Shown here one piece after another: positions 19,950 through 29,122 of a stretch of 42,521 nt of DNA. This DNA comes from an uncultured Demequina sp. (lineage in GTDB: Bacteria; Actinomycetota; Actinomycetes; Actinomycetales; Demequinaceae), in NCBI GenBank assembly GCA_937925595.1, contig CALALQ010000329.1, positions 1 through 42,521 on the forward strand, written 5' to 3'. The position numbers and the translations under genes are program-made. How positions within the stretch are numbered: the first letter of the stretch is position 1; each line of letters opens with the position of its first letter. Below the pieces are notes generated by a model. The model saw only the letters and a list, made by a program, of their open reading frames with translations. It was not told where the DNA came from and searched no databases.

Positions 19950-20468
19950 GTGGAAACGTGGATCGCGGCCGCCGCCCTCGCGGCCATCGCCGCCGGCAGT
20001 GCGTGGACAAAGGCCAAGCGCCACGCTCCCCGCACGAGCGGCCGCACGCGTCGGCCTCACACCTCCCAGCGCCATTACCCGGGCGATTACCAGGGGAAAG
20101 TGAACCTCGAGTATTCGCCGAGCCTTGACGGTGATGCGGATCCCGGCGAAATCGTGTGGACGTGGGTGCCGTATGAAGAGGACCACTCGAAAGGCAAGGA
20201 CCGCCCAGTCCTCATCATAGGAAGGGACGGGCGCTGGCTGCTGGGACTCATGCTGTCGAGCAAAGACCACAGCGATGAGCCGCACCGCAGGGAGAAGTGG
20301 CTCGACATCGGCACGGGAGACTGGGATCGGCAGCGTCGACCGTCAGAGGTTCGGCTCGATAGAATCATCCGCGTAGATCCCCATGCGGTGAGGCGTGAAG
20401 GAGCGATTGTCTCCCAGCGCATATTCGATGAGGTTTCACATTCGCTTTCGAGCCTCCATCACTGGTAG
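19950..20468 (+). CDS. Membrane-anchored PemK/MazF-family protein
   Basis: The protein is 172 residues. Residues 4-19 are a hydrophobic helix (WIAAAALAAIAAGSAW), followed by a basic, Arg/His-rich linker (to about 45). A MazF/PemK-type domain then opens with PGEIVWTWVPYEED and continues KGKDRPVLIIGRDG, the family's G-x-IVW and RPVLVI blocks. LMLSSKDH resembles the TSK segment. MazF toxins are ribosome-independent RNases. No antitoxin gene lies beside it, and the family member between lepA and rpsT is common in actinobacteria, so a housekeeping role is possible. Activity is not established. The C-terminal half (VRLDRIIRVDP) is also MazF-like. Confidence 0.72.
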   Translation: METWIAAAALAAIAAGSAWTKAKRHAPRTSGRTRRPHTSQRHYPGDYQGKVNLEYSPSLDGDADPGEIVWTWVPYEEDHSKGKDRPVLIIGRDGRWLLGLMLSSKDHSDEPHRREKWLDIGTGDWDRQRRPSEVRLDRIIRVDPHAVRREGAIVSQRIFDEVSHSLSSLHHW

Positions 20469-20471
20469 ACT
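20466..20471 (+). promoter_or_regulatory. -10 box TAGACT of rpsT
   Basis: TAGACT overlaps the stop codon of the PemK-like gene and lies 67 bases before the rpsT start, giving a leader of about 60 nt. That leader contains a CGCGCG-CTTG-CGCGCG hairpin at 20485-20500. S20 autoregulation through it is possible but not shown. Confidence 0.45.
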
Positions 20472-20538
20472 GTTCGATCGTGTGCGCGCGCTTGCGCGCG
20501 TCCGTCCGCATTCTTAACAAGGCATTCAGAGGATTCAC

Positions 20539-20799
20539 GTGGCCAACATCAAGTCCAAGATCAAGCGCATCGGCACCAACGAGAAGGCTCGCCAGCGCAA
20601 CGTTGCTGTGAAGTCGCAGCTCAAGACGCACGTGCGCAAGGTGCGCGAGGCCATCGCCGCTGGCGACAAGGCCGCCGCGCAGGAGGCCCTGCACACCGCC
20701 TCCGTGAAGCTCGACAAGGCCGCCTCCAAGGGCGTGATCCACAAGAACCAGGCTGCGAACCGCAAGTCGGCTCTCGCCAAGCAGGTCGCGTCGCTCTAG
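20539..20799 (+). CDS. rpsT: 30S ribosomal protein S20
   Basis: S20 of 86 residues binds 16S rRNA in the small-subunit body. The sequence opens [20 protein letters not shown] and has the classic helical, Lys/Ala-rich body, ending with [19 protein letters not shown], the typical S20 C-terminus. The start is GTG 20539 with an AGAGGA Shine-Dalgarno. A strong intrinsic terminator follows, so it forms its own unit. Confidence 0.97.
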   Translation: MANIKSKIKRIGTNEKARQRNVAVKSQLKTHVRKVREAIAAGDKAAAQEALHTASVKLDKAASKGVIHKNQAANRKSALAKQVASL

Positions 20800-20805
20800 C
20801 TCTCG

Positions 20806-20848
20806 AAAAACGACCCCGGACGCTCTGGCGCGTCTGGGGTCGTTTTTT
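20806..20848 (+). terminator. Rho-independent terminator of rpsT
   Basis: AAAAACGACCCCGGACGC pairs with GCGTCTGGGGTCGTTTTT around a TCTGG loop, with one G-U pair, and ends in a run of six T. This is the clearest intrinsic terminator in the window. Confidence 0.93.
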
Positions 20849-20859
20849 CGTCCTGACTG

Positions 20860-20865
20860 TAGATT
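20860..20865 (+). promoter_or_regulatory. -10 box TAGATT of the stand-alone EAL gene
   Basis: TAGATT ends six bases before GTG 20872, just downstream of the rpsT terminator; a leaderless transcript is predicted. Confidence 0.55.
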
Positions 20866-20871
20866 CTCCCC

Positions 20872-21582
20872 GTGGTGGACTCCCCTACCCTCGTCCCGCG
20901 CCTATGGCATTTGCCTCTGACGGGGCGACACGCAGGGGCCAGCGAGACTCGCGTCCTCGTGGGACGCCAGGGCATCTTCACTGCCAAGCGCCGACTTGTG
21001 GGCTACGAGCTGCTGTTCCGAGCGCCGGGCCGCCTGGGTCTGCGCATCGACCTGTGGAACCAGCGTCAGCAGGACCGTGCAACGGAGCACGTGATCGCCG
21101 CAGCTTTCCGCGAGGGCCCGGACATCGCCCCCAACAACTTGCCCGTCTCCATCAACTTCACGCGATCGTTCCTCGTGGCACATCCGGTGCTGCCGTGCGA
21201 CCCCAAGAAGGTCGTAGTCGAGGTGGTCGAGAGTGCATTTGCCGACGCAGAGTTGCGCGACCGACTCGCTCACCTCAAGGAACAGGGATTCACGATCGCC
21301 CTCGATGACTTCATCGGCACGCGTTCGCAGATGGATCTGCTCGAGCACGCCGATCTCGTGAAGATCGACTATCGCGACCTGTCAGCGCGCGGTCCTGAGC
21401 TCGTGAACCGCGCCCACAGCGGCGGCGCAAAGCTCATTGCCGAACGCATCGAGACGCGAGTCGCGCTCGCGGAGTGCGTGGAGTTGGGATTCGACTACTT
21501 CCAGGGCCATGCCTTCGAGCCGGCGATCCTCGTCGACAGGGGCGCGGTGGCCCCCGACTACTCGTCCGACGTCGCTGCTTGA
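20872..21582 (+). CDS. Stand-alone EAL-like protein (EAL half of the EAL-HDOD type)
   Basis: The protein is 236 residues. It begins like EAL-HDOD (YuxH-like) proteins: VLVGRQGIFTAKRRLVGYELLFR, so EAL is ELL at 46-48. The catalytic set is otherwise retained: N95, E117, D145, D146, K164, D166, E191 and Q211. The HDOD domain that normally follows is missing, and the protein ends soon after FQGHAFE. It may bind or cleave c-di-GMP. The TIM-barrel catalytic loop is LDDFIGT instead of LDDFGTG, with one inserted residue, so activity is uncertain. GTG 20872 is chosen from its leaderless -10 spacing. It converges on holA and ends immediately next to it. Confidence 0.8.
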   Translation: MVDSPTLVPRLWHLPLTGRHAGASETRVLVGRQGIFTAKRRLVGYELLFRAPGRLGLRIDLWNQRQQDRATEHVIAAAFREGPDIAPNNLPVSINFTRSFLVAHPVLPCDPKKVVVEVVESAFADAELRDRLAHLKEQGFTIALDDFIGTRSQMDLLEHADLVKIDYRDLSARGPELVNRAHSGGAKLIAERIETRVALAECVELGFDYFQGHAFEPAILVDRGAVAPDYSSDVAA

Positions 21583-22563
21583 CTAACCCGCGAGCTCCGC
21601 GACCCTGCGCACAGCCCGCTCAAGAGAGAACGCCGGCGCACGCGACGCTCCCTTGACCTCGGCGTCGGCCTGCGCGACGGCCTCAATGGCCTCTGCAAGG
21701 CGATTGGCGTCCCACTTGGCCAGTTCTTTGCGAGCGCGATCGATCTGCCACGGCGCAAGGTTCAGCTCCCTGTCGCTCAGCCCGCGACCTCGCGCCGCAC
21801 CCACCTTCACGAGCGTGCGCAGCTTTATGGCGAGCGCCGCAATGAGCGGCACGGGATCGGTGCCGGTCTCGATGGCGTGCCGCGCGAGCGCCACCGCGCG
21901 GGGCGCATCACCCGCGATCGCAGCATCGGCCACGGCATAGCCGGTCGCGTTGACCCGGGTTCCGTAGTACTTCGCGACCGCGGCTTCGTCGATCGCGCCA
22001 TCCACGTCGCTCATGAGCTGGGCCGACGCTGCACTGAGTTCGGCGACATCGGCACCTACCGAGTCCACCAGTGCCCGCACGGCTCCTGCGGTGACCTTGC
22101 GTCCCGCGCGCTGGAACTCTCCGGTCACGAAGGAGGCGAGATCGGCGTCCTTGGTGACGGCCGGGCAGGTGTACTCGATTGCGTTCTCACGCAGGGCGTC
22201 AAGCAGTCGCTTTCCTCGCACTCCGCCGCGGTGACGGATGATGACCACCACCTCGGGATCCGGAGCGGCAACATACGCCAAGGCGTCCTGGAGGAACGCG
22301 TCGTTCATCGCCTCGGCGGAGTCCACGACCACCAGGCCGGGCTCGGCGAACAGCGACGGGCTGCTTGCAGCAAGCAGGTCGCCGGAGCGGTACGACGAGG
22401 CATCGAGAGCGGTCACTGTGGGCGCGGTCCCAGCGTCACGCATCGCGTGCGAGATGAGCTCAATCGCGCGACCTGCCAGCACATCCTCTGGGCCGCTCAC
22501 GAGCACGATGGGCGCGGGCTTGGCGCGATGCCACGTGGGGTTTGCGGGAGCCTTCACAGCCAT
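21583..22563 (-). CDS. holA: DNA polymerase III delta subunit
   Basis: HolA of 326 residues is the clamp-loader subunit that opens the beta clamp. It begins with the family-like APIVLVSGPEDVLAGRAIELI. The mid-protein AAA+-related region contains YEKYYGTR-like sequence (VAKYYGTRVN), and the C-terminal collar domain includes LAPWQIDRARKELAKW, a recognisable HolA block. ATG 22563 lies five bases after the comEC stop, so it belongs to a comEA-comEC-holA operon, the conserved actinobacterial order. Confidence 0.93.
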   Translation of the reverse strand: MAVKAPANPTWHRAKPAPIVLVSGPEDVLAGRAIELISHAMRDAGTAPTVTALDASSYRSGDLLAASSPSLFAEPGLVVVDSAEAMNDAFLQDALAYVAAPDPEVVVIIRHRGGVRGKRLLDALRENAIEYTCPAVTKDADLASFVTGEFQRAGRKVTAGAVRALVDSVGADVAELSAASAQLMSDVDGAIDEAAVAKYYGTRVNATGYAVADAAIAGDAPRAVALARHAIETGTDPVPLIAALAIKLRTLVKVGAARGRGLSDRELNLAPWQIDRARKELAKWDANRLAEAIEAVAQADAEVKGASRAPAFSLERAVRRVAELAG

Positions 22564-22567
22564 GCGC

Positions 22568-24811
22568 CTAGCCTGCCATGTTCATGGGACACGACGTGGC
22601 GACGGCGGGACCCGCCACCACCACGATGTCCCCGCAGAGGTCCGTTCTGAGCAGCTCGCCTGCTCGTTCTCCCCACAGATCCAGCGCGTCCGGCGAGGGA
22701 TGCCCATAGGAGTTGCCGGCCCCCACACTCACGACGGCCAACCGCGCGGTGACCCTGCTTGCCAGCTGCGGATCCTGGCGATCGGAGCCGTGATGGGGCA
22801 GCTTCACGACGTCAACGACGACAGCGCCCATGCTCGAGGCGAGCGACCGCTGACCCTCGTGCTCCAGATCGCCAAGCGCGAGCACGCTCACGCCGGCCAC
22901 CGTCGCATGCGTCACCAAGCTCGCGTCGTTGACGCCCATCGACTGCGCGCCCTGCGCACCGGGCGCGAGCACCGTGACGTTCACCGCGCCCACGGCCGCT
23001 GTCGTGCCCTGGCTGACCGCCCTCAGGGGAACCCCCCTGGCAGCTAACGCGGCAATCACGTCGCCGCCATCCTCACTTTGCCTCGCAGACACCCAGGCCT
23101 CCATCACCGGCATCCTGGCCGCGACCTGCGCCGCGGCCCCGTCATGGTCGGCATGCGGATGAGTGATGATCAGCAGGTCCACTCGCGTCACCCCGTAGCG
23201 TCGCAAGCACTCGACCGCTCGCCCGTCAGCGGTGCCCGTATCGATCATCACCGCGGAGCTTTCTGCCGATCTGAGCAGCATCGCGTCCCCCTGCCCCACG
23301 TCGCATGCCACCACGAGCCAATCACCGGGAGCTCGTGGCGCGAACAGCGCGAGTCCCCACGGCACGGAGGCCAACACCAGGGCGCCAACAGCCGCCGCGG
23401 TGAGCAGACCTAAGCGCACACGGGCGGCGAAGGTGAGCGCTGCGAACACGCCAACAACCACGGCCGACGCTGCGGCACCCCACGGCCCAGGAGGCACCGT
23501 AAGGTCGGCGAAGGGCAGGCGGTCAGCGGCCCGGGCCGCCGCGTCAACCGGCCAGGCACACCAACCGGACACCGTCGCGAGCGCCACCGCTGTCTCCGCG
23601 CTGAACGGGTCCATCACCAGCGCGGCCAGCCCAATGAGTGTCACGGGCGCCGCACACCAGCCCACCGCGAGGTTCGCCGCAACGGACCACGGGCCCACCT
23701 CGCCGCCGATCATCGCGAGAAGGGGCATGACCGCGCCCTGGGCGGCAATGCACACGGCAAGCGGATGGGCCAGCACGGGCGTCACGTGCGGTGCGAGCCG
23801 CATCGCGAGCGCGGGTGCCCACAGCGCAATCGCCGCCACAGCAGCCACCGACATCGCGAAGCCCGGCTCCACCGCGAGTCGCGGATCGACGATCGCCACG
23901 CCCGTGACGCCACAGCACAGCGCGGGCAGGGATTGTGCGGGCCGTCCCCACCACAGCGCGGTACACATCGCCGATGCCATGGTCGCGGCCCGCACCACGG
24001 ATGGTTCGGGAAACACCACCACGACGAGCATTCCCATGACGGCTCCGCTCACCGCGGCTGCCACCCGGCGGTTGCGCAGCACGAGCCGCAGCACCACGGT
24101 GACCGCAATCAGCACGATGGCGAAATGCGCGCCGGACACGGCCGTCAGATGCGTGAGTCCGGCGCGCGCCATCTGCAGGCGCTGCTCCCTCGGCATGCCG
24201 GCGTCGTCGCCGATCACCATTCCCCGCGCCAGCGGCCTCAGTCGTTCCGGAAGCGAGGAGGTGGCGTCGCGCAGACCGCTGCGCAAGAGTTCCGAGGCGG
24301 CGTGCAGGCCCTGGGGTGCGCTCCGCTCTCGCAGCACGGGACGCCAGGCGAGTGCATCCTCGCCGTCCGCAGCCGAGAGCCTCGCCTCGACCACGAGCCG
24401 CTCTCCCCGTGCGACTTCGCTCCACGGCTCGTCGCCCCACGCCGTCACGCGGGCACGCACAGCGACACCGTCCACCCTGTCGACGGCGAGTTCCACACGC
24501 CACAAGCCTTCGGTGGGTCCGGCGACACCAGGCGCCGCGTCGCTGTCCGCGGTTGCCTCGAGCACGACCGCAGTCCCCACCGCGTCCCGAACCGGCCGCG
24601 CATCCGCGACAACGGCGAGCGCACACAGCCCCGCCACCACACCGGCCACCGCAGCGACCATCAAGGCGGGCCGTGCGACCCGCCATCGGCAGCCCGCGGC
24701 CAGCAAGAGCGCCGCAGCCAGCGCCGCCCATTCCCAGCCCCGGAGCACCGCTGCACCGACGAGCCAAGCGGTGCCAGCGGCTGGCGCGAGCCGAGCGTCG
24801 TGAGGTGTCAC
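22568..24811 (-). CDS. comEC: ComEC/Rec2 DNA-uptake channel protein
   Basis: ComEC of 747 residues forms the inner-membrane channel for single-stranded DNA in transformation. The N-terminal hydrophobic DUF4131-like region is followed by the competence domain with THLTAVSGAHFAIVLIAV and many membrane helices (about 200-500). A C-terminal metallo-beta-lactamase domain carries CDVGQGDAMLL, then MIDTG and HPHADHDG. The metal-binding HxHxDH motif is intact, so nuclease-type activity is possible. GTG 24811 directly abuts the comEA stop. Whether this organism is naturally competent cannot be seen from the window. Confidence 0.94.
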   Translation of the reverse strand: MTPHDARLAPAAGTAWLVGAAVLRGWEWAALAAALLLAAGCRWRVARPALMVAAVAGVVAGLCALAVVADARPVRDAVGTAVVLEATADSDAAPGVAGPTEGLWRVELAVDRVDGVAVRARVTAWGDEPWSEVARGERLVVEARLSAADGEDALAWRPVLRERSAPQGLHAASELLRSGLRDATSSLPERLRPLARGMVIGDDAGMPREQRLQMARAGLTHLTAVSGAHFAIVLIAVTVVLRLVLRNRRVAAAVSGAVMGMLVVVVFPEPSVVRAATMASAMCTALWWGRPAQSLPALCCGVTGVAIVDPRLAVEPGFAMSVAAVAAIALWAPALAMRLAPHVTPVLAHPLAVCIAAQGAVMPLLAMIGGEVGPWSVAANLAVGWCAAPVTLIGLAALVMDPFSAETAVALATVSGWCAWPVDAAARAADRLPFADLTVPPGPWGAAASAVVVGVFAALTFAARVRLGLLTAAAVGALVLASVPWGLALFAPRAPGDWLVVACDVGQGDAMLLRSAESSAVMIDTGTADGRAVECLRRYGVTRVDLLIITHPHADHDGAAAQVAARMPVMEAWVSARQSEDGGDVIAALAARGVPLRAVSQGTTAAVGAVNVTVLAPGAQGAQSMGVNDASLVTHATVAGVSVLALGDLEHEGQRSLASSMGAVVVDVVKLPHHGSDRQDPQLASRVTARLAVVSVGAGNSYGHPSPDALDLWGERAGELLRTDLCGDIVVVAGPAVATSCPMNMAG

Positions 24812-25453
24812 CTAGACAGTCGCGATGCCGCCGAGTGCACCGACGATCGCTGCACCCACTCCCGAGACCCGCGACAGGTCGTCGAGCGACGCGAATGGCC
24901 CATTCGCCTCCCTGTCGGCGACGATGCGGGCGGCGAGCACCGGACCCACACCAGGAAGCTGCTCAAGCTCGTCTGCCGTTGCGCGATTGAGATTGATCAG
25001 CCCTCCCCCAGCTGCCTCAACTTCGCCCTCGCGAGACACCCGAATCTGCTCACCATCCACGACGCGGCGCGCAAGGTTGACGCCGTCGAGCACCCCGTCA
25101 GCACGGAGCCCGCCCGCCGCGTCTATGGCATCCGCGACGCGCGCTCCCGCCTCGAGCTCTACTAGTCCAGGCGCTTCGACGGCCCCCGCGACATCGACCA
25201 CCACAACTGCCGCGCCGGGCGCTTGAGAGGCAAGGTCGAGCGGCACCCCGGCGGGAGCGTCGGGCCTGGTAAGTGCCCAAGCACCCGCCGCTAGAAGCAC
25301 CACGCAGGCGATCGCGGCGCCCGCCTGTCTCCAGGTCATCCGCAGCCTCAGCCCTCGCCGGGTCTCCTGAATCGCAGAGCCGTGCGCGGCCTCGTAGGCG
25401 CGCGCGGCGGCGGTCGCGAGCGACTCCTTCCAGCGCGAATCCACCTCGGTCAT
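24812..25453 (-). CDS. comEA: ComEA-type helix-hairpin-helix DNA-binding protein
   Basis: The protein is about 213 residues. A cytosolic N-terminus of about 45 residues is followed by one membrane helix (AIACVVLLAAGAWAL). A SLBB domain follows (about 85-145, with VDVAGAVEAPGLVELEAGARVADAI), then a C-terminal HhH domain with INLNRATADELEQLPGVGP. This is the standard actinobacterial ComEA that captures DNA outside the membrane. ATG 25453 is preceded by TAGCGT seven bases upstream; the frame extends further but that part is not ComEA-like. Operon: comEA-comEC-holA. Confidence 0.93.
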   Translation of the reverse strand: MTEVDSRWKESLATAAARAYEAAHGSAIQETRRGLRLRMTWRQAGAAIACVVLLAAGAWALTRPDAPAGVPLDLASQAPGAAVVVVDVAGAVEAPGLVELEAGARVADAIDAAGGLRADGVLDGVNLARRVVDGEQIRVSREGEVEAAGGGLINLNRATADELEQLPGVGPVLAARIVADREANGPFASLDDLSRVSGVGAAIVGALGGIATV

Positions 25454-25460
25454 GCGGTCG

Positions 25461-25466
25461 ACGCTA
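25461..25466 (-). promoter_or_regulatory. -10 box TAGCGT of comEA-comEC-holA
   Basis: TAGCGT on the minus strand ends seven bases before ATG 25453; a leaderless operon mRNA is predicted. Confidence 0.5.
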
Positions 25467-25547
25467 CGAACACTCAGCGCCGAACAAGATCTTGAGCCGG
25501 GGGCACCTGGGGACAGCGACCGGTCGCGCTGATGATGTGGACGCGGC

Positions 25548-26405
25548 TCAGTGAACGGCGGCGGGCAGGTCCGCGACCACCACCGCAAGCGCGCCCGGCC
25601 CGGTGTGCGCCGACAGCACCGCGCTCACCGGCGTGGTCACCGTCATCGCGAGGTGAGGATGCGCGTACTCGAGGACGCGGGCGGAGTCGGAGACGTAGGC
25701 CTCTTCGCTGAGCGCCATCACGGCAGCGGCCGGTCGCTCCAACGCGGCGATGGCCGCCTTCGCGCGCTCCACCATCGCCTCGCGTGCACGAGCAGTGGTG
25801 CGCACACGATCGAGAAGGGCGATGCTGCCGTCCTTCACCTCGAGAATGGGGCGCACGCCAAGCACCTTCCCCACGGCCGCGACCGCAGGCGAGATGCGCC
25901 CGCCGCGCTTCAAGTGCTCGAGGGAGTCCACAGTGAACATGCACACGGACGATGCGGCGACCCGGCGCGCTTCGGCGGCCACAGCGTCGGCATCGGCGCC
26001 TGTGCTCGCGAGTGCAGCAGCCGCAAGGGCCGCGAAACCGGTTGCCATGGCCACGGTGCGCGAGTCGACAACGGTGACAGGGACGTCGGCCTTAGCCAGG
26101 CGTGCGACGGAGGCCGTGCCGGACAGCTCTCCGGAGATCAGTACGGCGACGATCTCCGCGGCACCGTCGGCGACGGCCGCCGCAAATGCCTCCTCGAATG
26201 CCCCGGCGCTCGGCTGCGAGGTCGTGACCGTCGCCCCCACCTGCAGGTGCGCGAGCACCTCGTCAGGGGTGATCTCAACGCCTTCGGAGTACGAGACGCC
26301 GTCGATGATGACCTCGAGCGGCACCACTCGCACGCCCCACTTCTCGGCGAGTCCGGGCGGCAAGGAGGCCGCTGAGTCCGTCACAACGGCAACCGGCGGC
26401 GTCAT
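25548..26405 (-). CDS. DegV-family fatty-acid-binding protein
   Basis: A protein of 285 residues. The DegV fold begins VAVVTDSAASLPPGLAEKWGV, with the VSYSEGVEITPDEV segment and TSQPSAGAFEEAF (the TSQPS fatty-acid pocket loop). SGELSGTASVA and SLEHLKRGGRIS follow, all standard for the family. DegV/FakB-type proteins carry a fatty acid, in many bacteria for a fatty-acid kinase; no kinase gene is nearby. ATG 26405 is preceded at six bases by TATGGT, deciding it over the longer frame. It lies 47 nt after leuS on the same strand. Confidence 0.9.
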   Translation of the reverse strand: MTPPVAVVTDSAASLPPGLAEKWGVRVVPLEVIIDGVSYSEGVEITPDEVLAHLQVGATVTTSQPSAGAFEEAFAAAVADGAAEIVAVLISGELSGTASVARLAKADVPVTVVDSRTVAMATGFAALAAAALASTGADADAVAAEARRVAASSVCMFTVDSLEHLKRGGRISPAVAAVGKVLGVRPILEVKDGSIALLDRVRTTARAREAMVERAKAAIAALERPAAAVMALSEEAYVSDSARVLEYAHPHLAMTVTTPVSAVLSAHTGPGALAVVVADLPAAVH

Positions 26406-26411
26406 GCCAGC

Positions 26412-26417
26412 ACCATA
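26412..26417 (-). promoter_or_regulatory. -10 box TATGGT of the degV-type gene
   Basis: TATGGT on the minus strand ends six bases before ATG 26405, indicating its own leaderless promoter between leuS and degV. Confidence 0.5.
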
Positions 26418-26452
26418 GCCGCTGTGCGCTGTGCGCACACGAGCGAGGCAGC

Positions 26453-28954
26453 CTAGACGGGCACCACGTTCACGAGGCCGGGAGCGCGCACGATGACCGT
26501 GCGGATCTCGGCGCCGTCGAGCGTGCGAATCACGGCGGGGTCGGCGAACGCGAGTTCACGCAGCTCGTCCTCGCCGATGCTGGGTGGCACCTCGAGTCGA
26601 GCGCGCACCTTGCCCTTGACCTGCACGACGCACGTGACGGTCTCCTGCACCAGCAGCGACTCGTCCCATTCGGGGTATCCGGCGAGCGCGACAAGGCCGT
26701 CGTGGCCGAGCATCGCCCACATGTCCTCCGCCACGTACGGCGCGTACAGCGACAGCAGGATCGCTACAGCCTCGGCAGCTTCACGCACGGCAGGGTCGGC
26801 GGGACCCGCGCCGGTGTCGATCGCCTTGCGGGTCACGTTGACGAGCTCCATGATGCGCGCGACCGCCACGTTGAAGCGGAAGCTTTCGACCAGCTGGGCG
26901 CAGTCGGCAAGCGTGCGGTGGGTTGCGGCGCGCAGCGCCTGGTCGCCCGACGCTGGGTCGGCTCCCGGCTCGGACGTCACGTCTCGCGCGAGTCGCCATG
27001 CACGGGCGAGGAACTTCGCGCTCGCGCCCGGAGAGACGTCCGCCCAGTCGATGTCGTCCTCGGGAGGTCCGGCGAAGGACATCGTGAGACGCACGGCATC
27101 AACGCCGAACTCATCAAGCTGCTCGCTCAGTCGCACAAGGTTGCCACGGCTCTTGGACATTGCCGAGCCGTCCATCTGCACCATGCCCTGGTTGAGCAGA
27201 GCACTGAAGGGCTCTTCGAAGTCGACGAAGCCCATGTCGTGCAGCGCCTTGGTGAAGAAGCGTGCGTACAGCAGGTGCAGGATCGCGTGCGTCACGCCGC
27301 CCACGTACTGGTCGACGGGCGCCCACTTCTTGGCTTCTTCGATGTCGAACGGGCCGTCGTCCTTGGAGGGCGACAGGTAGCGCAGGAAGTACCAAGACGA
27401 GTCGACGAAGGTGTCCATCGTGTCTGTGTCGCGCAGCGCGGCACCGCCACATGACGGGCAGGTGGTGTTGACCCAGTCGGTCGCAGCAGCGAGCGGCGAC
27501 TGTCCCTTGGGCTTGAGGTCGAGGCCTTCCGTGGGAGGCAGCAGCACGGGCAGCTGGTCTTCGGGAACGGGCACCTCTCCGCACCTCTCGCAGTGCACGA
27601 TCGGGATGGGGGTGCCCCAGTAGCGCTGTCGCGAGATGAGCCAATCGCGCAGGCGGAAGTTCACGGCCTCGCGACCCACGCCCTCTGCTTCAAGCTTGGC
27701 GATGATCGCGGGGATCGCCTCCGACTTGGGAAGGCCGTCGAGCGGACCGGAGTTCACCAGCACGCCCTCGCCTGTGGTCGCCACGCCAGACTCAGCCGGG
27801 TGCGGCAGCTCGTTGCCGTCCTCGTCGCGAACGTCGAGCACGGGCACCACCGGCAGTCCCATCGCGAGCGCGAAGTCGAGGTCGCGCTGGTCGTGCGCGG
27901 GAACCGCCATGATCGCGCCGTGGCCGTAGTCGGCAAGCACGTAATCGGAGGCCCAGATCGGCAGCTTCTCGCCGTTGACCGGGTTGATCGCGTAGCGGTT
28001 GAGGAACACGCCAGTCTTGGGGCGCTCGGTGGACAGGCGCTCGATTTCGCTGGCGGCCTTCACCTTCTCCAGGTACGCCTCGAACTCGGCCTTGACCCCA
28101 GCGTCGGCACCCTCCACGAGCTCCGCCGCAAGGTCGGAGTCAGCGGCGACCACAAAGAACGTCGCGCCGTAGAGAGTGTCCGGACGGGTCGTGTAGATGT
28201 CGACCGGTTCGTCGCGACCCTCGATCACGAACGTGACGTCGGCACCGCGAGAGCGGCCGATCCAGTTGCGCTGCATCGCGATGACCTTGGACGGCCAGGT
28301 CTGCTGGAGTCCGTCAAGATCGTCGAGCAGGCGGTCGGCGTAGTCCGTGACCTTGAAGTACCACTGCGTGAGCTTCTTTTTGGTGACGGGGGTGTCGCAG
28401 CGCTCACACAGGCCGCCAACGACCTGCTCGTTCGCAAGCACGGTCTGGTCCTTGGGACACCAGTTGACCATCGACGGCTTGCGGTAGGCGAGGCCGCGCT
28501 CGAACAGCTTGGTGAACAGCCACTGGTTCCAGCGGTAGTAGTCGGGGCGGTGCGTAGCGAGGACGCGATCCCAGTCGAACGAGCATGCGTAACGCTCCAT
28601 CGAGGCGCGCTGCTGCGCGATGTTGTCCTCGGTCCAGCCAGCCGGGTCCACTCCACGCTTGATCGCCGCGTTCTCCGCGGGAAGACCAAAGGAGTCCCAG
28701 CCAATGGGGTGCAGCACGTTGTAGCCGCGCTGAATCCAATAGCGCGCGATCACGTCACCGAGCGCATACGCCTCCGCATGACCCATGTGCAGGTCACCAG
28801 AGGGGTACGGGAACATGTCGAGCACGTACTTGGTGGGGCGAGCGTCGTTGGGGTCGCCGCTGCGGAAGGGCTGGCGCTCTCGCCACACGGGCAGCCAGCG
28901 CTCCTCGATCGCGCGGAAGTCGTACCGGTCTTCGACGGTGGGCTCTGAAGTCAC
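26453..28954 (-). CDS. leuS: Leucyl-tRNA synthetase
   Basis: LeuS of 833 residues charges tRNA-Leu. The class I HIGH motif is HMGH at residues 56-59 ([12 protein letters not shown]). The KMSKS loop reads AMSKSRGN, with Ala at the first position; I recall this form in related actinobacteria, so I do not read it as a defect. The editing (CP1) domain includes [12 protein letters not shown] and the [14 protein letters not shown] block. GTG 28954 is chosen because TAGAAT lies six bases upstream; no Shine-Dalgarno is seen. The leuA leader in this window would sense the charged tRNA that this enzyme makes. Confidence 0.96.
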   Translation of the reverse strand: MTSEPTVEDRYDFRAIEERWLPVWRERQPFRSGDPNDARPTKYVLDMFPYPSGDLHMGHAEAYALGDVIARYWIQRGYNVLHPIGWDSFGLPAENAAIKRGVDPAGWTEDNIAQQRASMERYACSFDWDRVLATHRPDYYRWNQWLFTKLFERGLAYRKPSMVNWCPKDQTVLANEQVVGGLCERCDTPVTKKKLTQWYFKVTDYADRLLDDLDGLQQTWPSKVIAMQRNWIGRSRGADVTFVIEGRDEPVDIYTTRPDTLYGATFFVVAADSDLAAELVEGADAGVKAEFEAYLEKVKAASEIERLSTERPKTGVFLNRYAINPVNGEKLPIWASDYVLADYGHGAIMAVPAHDQRDLDFALAMGLPVVPVLDVRDEDGNELPHPAESGVATTGEGVLVNSGPLDGLPKSEAIPAIIAKLEAEGVGREAVNFRLRDWLISRQRYWGTPIPIVHCERCGEVPVPEDQLPVLLPPTEGLDLKPKGQSPLAAATDWVNTTCPSCGGAALRDTDTMDTFVDSSWYFLRYLSPSKDDGPFDIEEAKKWAPVDQYVGGVTHAILHLLYARFFTKALHDMGFVDFEEPFSALLNQGMVQMDGSAMSKSRGNLVRLSEQLDEFGVDAVRLTMSFAGPPEDDIDWADVSPGASAKFLARAWRLARDVTSEPGADPASGDQALRAATHRTLADCAQLVESFRFNVAVARIMELVNVTRKAIDTGAGPADPAVREAAEAVAILLSLYAPYVAEDMWAMLGHDGLVALAGYPEWDESLLVQETVTCVVQVKGKVRARLEVPPSIGEDELRELAFADPAVIRTLDGAEIRTVIVRAPGLVNVVPV

Positions 28955-28960
28955 CCCAGC

Positions 28961-28966
28961 ATTCTA
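28961..28966 (-). promoter_or_regulatory. -10 box TAGAAT of leuS
   Basis: TAGAAT on the minus strand ends six bases before GTG 28954. It is the best match to the consensus among the leaderless promoters here. Confidence 0.6.
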
Positions 28967-29122
28967 GTGAAGGGCGAGTACGGCCCCTCGCCCCGCGGCC
29001 ACCGCGTGGCAAACCCGTCTCGCTCCCAGTCTCATTTCAGTCTCAGATTCCTAGATTGCGGCCCGACGCTGGCCATAGGTTTGCCTTGTCCCATGCGCAC
29101 GCGGGGGCTGAGGGAGGGCGAG

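Noticed and set aside
19950..20468. Complete type II toxin-antitoxin pair
   Set aside because: No small antitoxin frame with its own start signal lies on either side; the neighbours are the GGDEF-EAL gene and rpsT.
26453..28954. LeuS KMSKS motif reading AMSKS as a defective enzyme
   Set aside because: The rest of the protein is complete, and I recall this form from related actinobacterial LeuS, so it is likely a lineage variant.
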